In this document: piece by piece, positions 60,837-64,000 of the stretch
Layout of the letters: each line of letters starts with the position of its first letter
How positions within the stretch are numbered: the stretch's first letter is position 1
DNA from: Xanthobacter agilis
Lineage (GTDB): Bacteria; Pseudomonadota; Alphaproteobacteria; Rhizobiales; Xanthobacteraceae
DNA: 64,000 bases
Direction of reading: 5' to 3'
Assembly: GCF_021730435.1 (NCBI RefSeq)
Contig: NZ_JABWGX010000015.1
Location: 1 to 64,000, forward strand
Translations under genes and position numbers: made by a program
The notes under the pieces: generated by a model
What the model was told of the DNA's origin: nothing
Database searches by the model: none
Seen by the model: the letters and a program-made list of their open reading frames with translations, nothing else

Positions 60837-61268
60837 ATGATCGTGGGGCATCTGGCGCTTCTGGTGGCGGCCCTGTTCACCGGGGCGGCACTTTATATCA
60901 ATGTGGTGGAACAGCCGGCGCGGCTGCGCCTCGCGGCGTCGGCGGCCCTTGGCGAATGGAAGCCGTCCTACCGGCGCGGCATCCTCATGCAGGCGAGCCT
61001 GGCGCTGTTGGGATCGGCGCTCGGCGCCGTGGCCTTCTGGCAGACCGGGGATTGGCAATGGCTGGCGGGCGGGGTGCTGCTGCTGGCCAACTGGCCCTAT
61101 ACGTTGATCGGCATCATGCCCACCAACCGGCGCCTGCTCGCGGCGCGCGACGAGGACGCGGGGGAGGACACCCAACGGCTCATCGCCAATTGGGGTCAGC
61201 TGCACATGGTGCGCACCGGCTTCGGCGCGGTGGCGAGCTTCGTCTTCCTGTGCGCCGCGCTGGCCTGA
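60837..61268 (+). CDS. DUF1772-like membrane protein
   Basis: About 143-residue protein with four hydrophobic segments (HLALLVAALFTGAALYI; ASLALLGSALGAVAFW; WLAGGVLLLANWPYTL; TGFGAVASFVFLCAALA). It resembles the DUF1772 (anthrone oxygenase-like) family of small membrane proteins. Function unknown. ATG 60837 follows GGGGGAC; a GTG at 60816 is an alternative. It sits between ruvC and ruvA, where the ruv genes are usually contiguous, and probably is an unrelated insertion. Confidence 0.7.
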   Translation: MIVGHLALLVAALFTGAALYINVVEQPARLRLAASAALGEWKPSYRRGILMQASLALLGSALGAVAFWQTGDWQWLAGGVLLLANWPYTLIGIMPTNRRLLAARDEDAGEDTQRLIANWGQLHMVRTGFGAVASFVFLCAALA

Positions 61269-61347
61269 TACAAGGGGCGAACATGGCGCGCCTGCTTCGC
61301 GCCATGCTCGGGCGGCCGCGCGGGCCGGCCTGAGCTGAGGAACCCAT

Positions 61348-61968
61348 ATGATCGGCAAGCTCAAGGGCGTGGTGGACACCGTCGCCGAGGATCACCTGAT
61401 TCTCGATGTGCACGGCGTCGGCTATCTCGTGCACTGCTCGGCGCGCACCCTGCGCGACCTGCCGCGCACGGGGGAGGCGGCGAGCCTCGTCATCGAGACC
61501 CATGTGCGCGAGGACATGATCCGTCTTTACGGCTTTGGCTCGGAGGCGGAGCGGGATTGGTTCCGCCTGCTTTTGACGGTGCAGGGCATCGGCTCCAAGA
61601 TCGCGCTGGCGGTGCTCTCCACCCTGCGGCCGAGCGAACTTGCCCAGGCGGTGACACTGGCGGACAAGACCATGATCGCCCGCGCCCAGGGGGTGGGGCC
61701 GCGGGTGGCGACGCGCATCGTCACCGAGCTGAAGGACAAGGTGCCGGGCGGCGGCCTGTCCGCCGACATGGGGCTGCCCGCCATCGCCGGCGACGCGGCC
61801 ATCGTGGGCGAGGGCGGGCCGGTGGCGGACGCCATCTCGGCCCTGGTGAACCTGGGCTACGGCCTGCCGCAGGCCAATACAGCGGTCGCCGGGGCCATGC
61901 GCGCGGCGGGGGAGGCGGCGACCACCGAGACGCTGATTCGCCTCGGGCTCAAGGAACTGGCGAAATAG
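61348..61968 (+). CDS. ruvA: Holliday junction DNA-binding protein RuvA
   Basis: 206-residue tetrameric protein that binds four-way junctions and loads RuvB. It begins [20 protein letters not shown] and shows [20 protein letters not shown] (helix-hairpin-helix) and [19 protein letters not shown]. The C-terminal domain III ([14 protein letters not shown]) contacts RuvB. AGCTGAGGAACC precedes ATG 61348. It is 115 bases upstream of ruvB. Confidence 0.95.
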   Translation: MIGKLKGVVDTVAEDHLILDVHGVGYLVHCSARTLRDLPRTGEAASLVIETHVREDMIRLYGFGSEAERDWFRLLLTVQGIGSKIALAVLSTLRPSELAQAVTLADKTMIARAQGVGPRVATRIVTELKDKVPGGGLSADMGLPAIAGDAAIVGEGGPVADAISALVNLGYGLPQANTAVAGAMRAAGEAATTETLIRLGLKELAK

Positions 61969-61971
61969 GGG

Positions 61972-62058
61972 CACGGGGGCGACGGTTTGGCGATCGGCCC
62001 CGGTCGTGTCACTTTTTGAGTGACTTTCATGATACAGCGCGATTCACGGGGGCGACGG
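61972..62058. repeat. 14-base direct repeats around a GTCACT palindrome
   Basis: CACGGGGGCGACGG occurs at 61972-61985 and at 62045-62058, 73 bases apart, between ruvA and ruvB. Between them, GTCACT and AGTGAC (62008-62013 and 62019-62024) form a perfect small palindrome with a T-rich centre. A regulatory or recombination scar origin is possible. Confidence 0.55.
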
Positions 62059-62083
62059 GCCGCCCGTGCCACAGGCAGTCCAC

Positions 62084-63142
62084 ATGAACACCCGCCGCCT
62101 CGTTTCGAGCGAAAAGCGCGACGATGACGCCGAGCTCCACCTGCGGCCCCAGATGCTGGGCGAGTTCGTGGGGCAGGCGCAGGCGCGCGCCAATCTCGAT
62201 ATCTTCATCCGGGCCGCCCGCGCGCGCGGCGAGGCCTTGGACCATGTGCTGTTCGTCGGCCCGCCCGGCCTCGGCAAGACCACGCTCGCCCAGATCATGT
62301 CACGGGAGATGGGGGTGGGCTTCCGCTCCACCTCCGGCCCGGTCATCGCCAAGGCGGGGGACCTCGCGGCCATCCTCACCAATCTGGAAGAGCGCGACGT
62401 GCTCTTCATCGACGAGATCCACCGCTTGTCCCCGGCGGTGGAGGAAATCCTCTATCCTGCCATGGAGGATTATGAATTGGACCTCGTCATCGGCGAGGGG
62501 CCGGCGGCGCGCTCGGTGAAGATCTCGCTGCCCAAGTTCACGCTGGTGGGCGCCACCACCCGATCGGGCCTGCTCACCACGCCGCTGCGCGACCGGTTCG
62601 GCATTCCGGTGCGGCTCCAGTTCTATACGGTGGAGGAATTGGAGAAGATCGTGGTGCGCGGCGCCAAGGTGCTGGGCATCGCCATCGCCCCCGATGGCGC
62701 CACCGAGATCGCCCGCAGGGCTCGCGGCACGCCGCGCATCGCCGGGCGCCTGCTGCGCCGGGTGCGGGATTTCGCGCTGGTGGCGGATGCCGAGGCCATC
62801 GACCGCAAGATCGCCGATCGCGCGCTGTCCGCCCTGGAGGTGGACAAGGCCGGTCTCGATGCCATGGACCGGCGGTATCTGACGGTGATCGCCGAATATT
62901 ACGGCGGCGGCCCGGTGGGGGTCGATACCCTGGCGGCGGCCCTCTCCGAGCCGCGCGACGCCATCGAGGAAATCGTGGAGCCCTATCTGGTGCAGCAGGG
63001 CTTCATCCAGCGCACGCCGCGCGGGCGGATGCTGACCGCCATCGCCTTCCGCCATCTCGGCCTGCCCGAGCCCCGGATCGATCCGGCGGCTGATTCGGCC
63101 GGCGCTGGCGCCTCCTTGCCTTTGTTTGACGAGGAGGGGTAG
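62084..63142 (+). CDS. ruvB: Holliday junction helicase motor RuvB
   Basis: 352-residue AAA+ ATPase that drives branch migration. Walker [12 protein letters not shown], Walker [12 protein letters not shown], sensor motif [19 protein letters not shown] and a C-terminal winged helix ([17 protein letters not shown]). ATG 62084 is preferred; the frame opens at a GTG at 62066. It completes the ruvC-ruvA-ruvB set. Confidence 0.96.
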   Translation: MNTRRLVSSEKRDDDAELHLRPQMLGEFVGQAQARANLDIFIRAARARGEALDHVLFVGPPGLGKTTLAQIMSREMGVGFRSTSGPVIAKAGDLAAILTNLEERDVLFIDEIHRLSPAVEEILYPAMEDYELDLVIGEGPAARSVKISLPKFTLVGATTRSGLLTTPLRDRFGIPVRLQFYTVEELEKIVVRGAKVLGIAIAPDGATEIARRARGTPRIAGRLLRRVRDFALVADAEAIDRKIADRALSALEVDKAGLDAMDRRYLTVIAEYYGGGPVGVDTLAAALSEPRDAIEEIVEPYLVQQGFIQRTPRGRMLTAIAFRHLGLPEPRIDPAADSAGAGASLPLFDEEG

Positions 63143-63195
63143 GTGTGTGCCCGGCTGCGGCCGGTTTCTCCTGCGCGCACAGACGGGACGAGGGC

Positions 63196-63705
63196 ATGAA
63201 GACGGATCTTTCGGGCGAGCGCACCGTGGCGCCGGGCGAGCTGGACGCCCATCCGCATCTGGCCGGGCGGCTCGTTCCCGGCGGCCATGTGCTGACGCTG
63301 CGGGTCTATTACGAGGACACCGACTTCTCGGGCATCGTCTACCACGCCAACTACCTGAAATTCATGGAGCGCGGCCGCTCCGACTACATGCGGCTGCTGG
63401 GCGTGGTGCAGGGCGAGCTGTTCGCCCAGGCGGCGGCGGAAGCCCCCGGTTTCCATTTCGTCGTGCGCGCCATGCAGATCGATTTCCTGAAGCCTGCCAA
63501 GATCGACGACGTGTTGCAGGTGGTGACCTTGTCCAAGGATGTGGCGGGCGCGTCCATCACCTTGTCGCAGCAGGTCAAGCGGGGCGATGAGCTGCTGGTG
63601 TCGGCGACCGTGCGAGTGGCCTTCGTCTCCCAGGGCCGCGCCAAGCGGATCCCGGATGCGCTGCGGCAGGCCACCCTCGCCGACGCCCGCGCGGTCGAGG
63701 GCTGA
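63196..63705 (+). CDS. ybgC: YbgC-family acyl-CoA thioesterase
   Basis: 169-residue hot-dog thioesterase. The YbgC signature is YYEDTDFSGIVYHANYLKFMERGRSDYM, with the catalytic Asp in TDFSG. YbgC sits in the Tol-Pal gene group and hydrolyses acyl-CoA or acyl-ACP. The ATG at 63196 follows GAGGGC. tolQ is the usual next gene and would lie to the right of this window. Confidence 0.92.
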   Translation: MKTDLSGERTVAPGELDAHPHLAGRLVPGGHVLTLRVYYEDTDFSGIVYHANYLKFMERGRSDYMRLLGVVQGELFAQAAAEAPGFHFVVRAMQIDFLKPAKIDDVLQVVTLSKDVAGASITLSQQVKRGDELLVSATVRVAFVSQGRAKRIPDALRQATLADARAVEG

Positions 63706-64000
63706 TCGGCCACCTCCGTGCCGCGTGCTGGCGCGGCGCAGGAATCGCCCGGCCACGGTGGAGCATGACGTTGCGACAGGCCTGGACATTATGGCCAAGC
63801 TCTGGTTCAGCAAGGCTGCGCTAACTTTGCCTTAAGCCTGTTCGTGCCTAGGTTTCCGCCGAGCCTTGCGGCGAATTCTTCGCGCCGCAACACGAAACAG
63901 CGCTCCCGTCAAAGTTTGGACTAAGTCCCCCGGTCAAACACCGGGATACTGTGGACAGACGGGCGGAGTTGTCCCGCGCGGCGGTGAGCGCCGCGCGCAG
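63706..64000 (+). other. Intergenic region at right edge
   Basis: About 295 bases after ybgC with no gene I could support. A small hairpin CCCGGT/ACCGGG is at 63929-63945. If tolQ follows, its promoter would lie here, but the tolQ start is outside the window. Confidence 0.35.

Noticed and set aside
1-64000. CRISPR array, transposon, tRNA or rRNA genes
   Set aside because: No regularly spaced repeats, transposase motifs, cloverleaf-forming sequence or rRNA-like sequence was recognised anywhere in the window.

Overview
The window is a GC-rich, gene-dense stretch of an alphaproteobacterial chromosome. The gene content fits Hyphomicrobiales, most likely a Xanthobacteraceae-type bacterium (Xanthobacter, Azorhizobium or Ancylobacter-like). 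The pointers are a PodJ-type polarity protein with periplasmic Sel1 repeats, a zapA-6S RNA-fau locus, a ruvC-ruvA-ruvB-ybgC order, a tkt-gap-pgk-fba sugar phosphate block, Omp25/RopB-like porins and very high GC. The genus is inference; no rRNA is present to test it.

Layout. 1-2650: modABC molybdate importer (minus strand) behind a dyad operator-like site. 2900-5550: adenosylcobinamide amidohydrolase (cbiZ), a FAH-family hydrolase and a luciferase-like flavin oxidoreductase. 5760-18190: a complete type II secretion system. gspE-F-G-H-I-J-K-L-M and a GspC/GspN-like gene run on the minus strand, mostly with 4-bp stop/start overlaps; gspD, the prepilin peptidase gspO and a Sel1 gene run divergently. 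18869-22900: a large Tat-signal exoprotein and an outer-membrane protein made of two fused beta-barrels. 23350-29480: an orphan Rieske ferredoxin, a YhiI-RbbA-YhhJ ABC export operon and an Rrf2 regulator. 29540-33520: ispZ/yciB, mtgA, a polyprenyl synthase and a Tat-exported amine oxidase. 33630-38780: a sulfite-oxidase-like molybdoenzyme, CnoX-type thioredoxin, LON-domain protein, RluD-type pseudouridine synthase and RpoH. 38910-43800: DUF1178, nitrilase-family amidase, glutaredoxin, ComF and MutL. 43820-52350: SuhB, a Sel1 protein, a ThiE-like protein and the central carbon block fba-pgk-gap-tkt. 52810-56110: DUF4164, ZapA, 6S RNA, 5-formyl-THF cyclo-ligase, a YmdB-like phosphoesterase and YebC. 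56450-63700: a MerR regulator, PodJ-like protein, RuvC, a DUF1772 membrane protein, RuvA, RuvB and YbgC, with tol genes expected just beyond the right edge.

Functional links. The T2SS genes, their own prepilin peptidase and the neighbouring Tat-signal exoprotein form a plausible secretion unit: the exoprotein would fold, cross the inner membrane by Tat and leave through GspD. The molybdate importer supplies the metal for cofactor enzymes such as the sulfite-oxidase-like protein. The carbon block is shared by glycolysis and the Calvin cycle, but no RuBisCO or phosphoribulokinase gene lies in the window.

No tRNA, rRNA, CRISPR array, transposase or prophage was seen. The most distinctive items are the double-barrel porin, the T2SS with its compact GspC-like subunit and odd gspI leader, the 6S RNA locus, several perfect inverted repeats in front of exporter and polarity genes, and three short tandem repeats that each span a stop codon.
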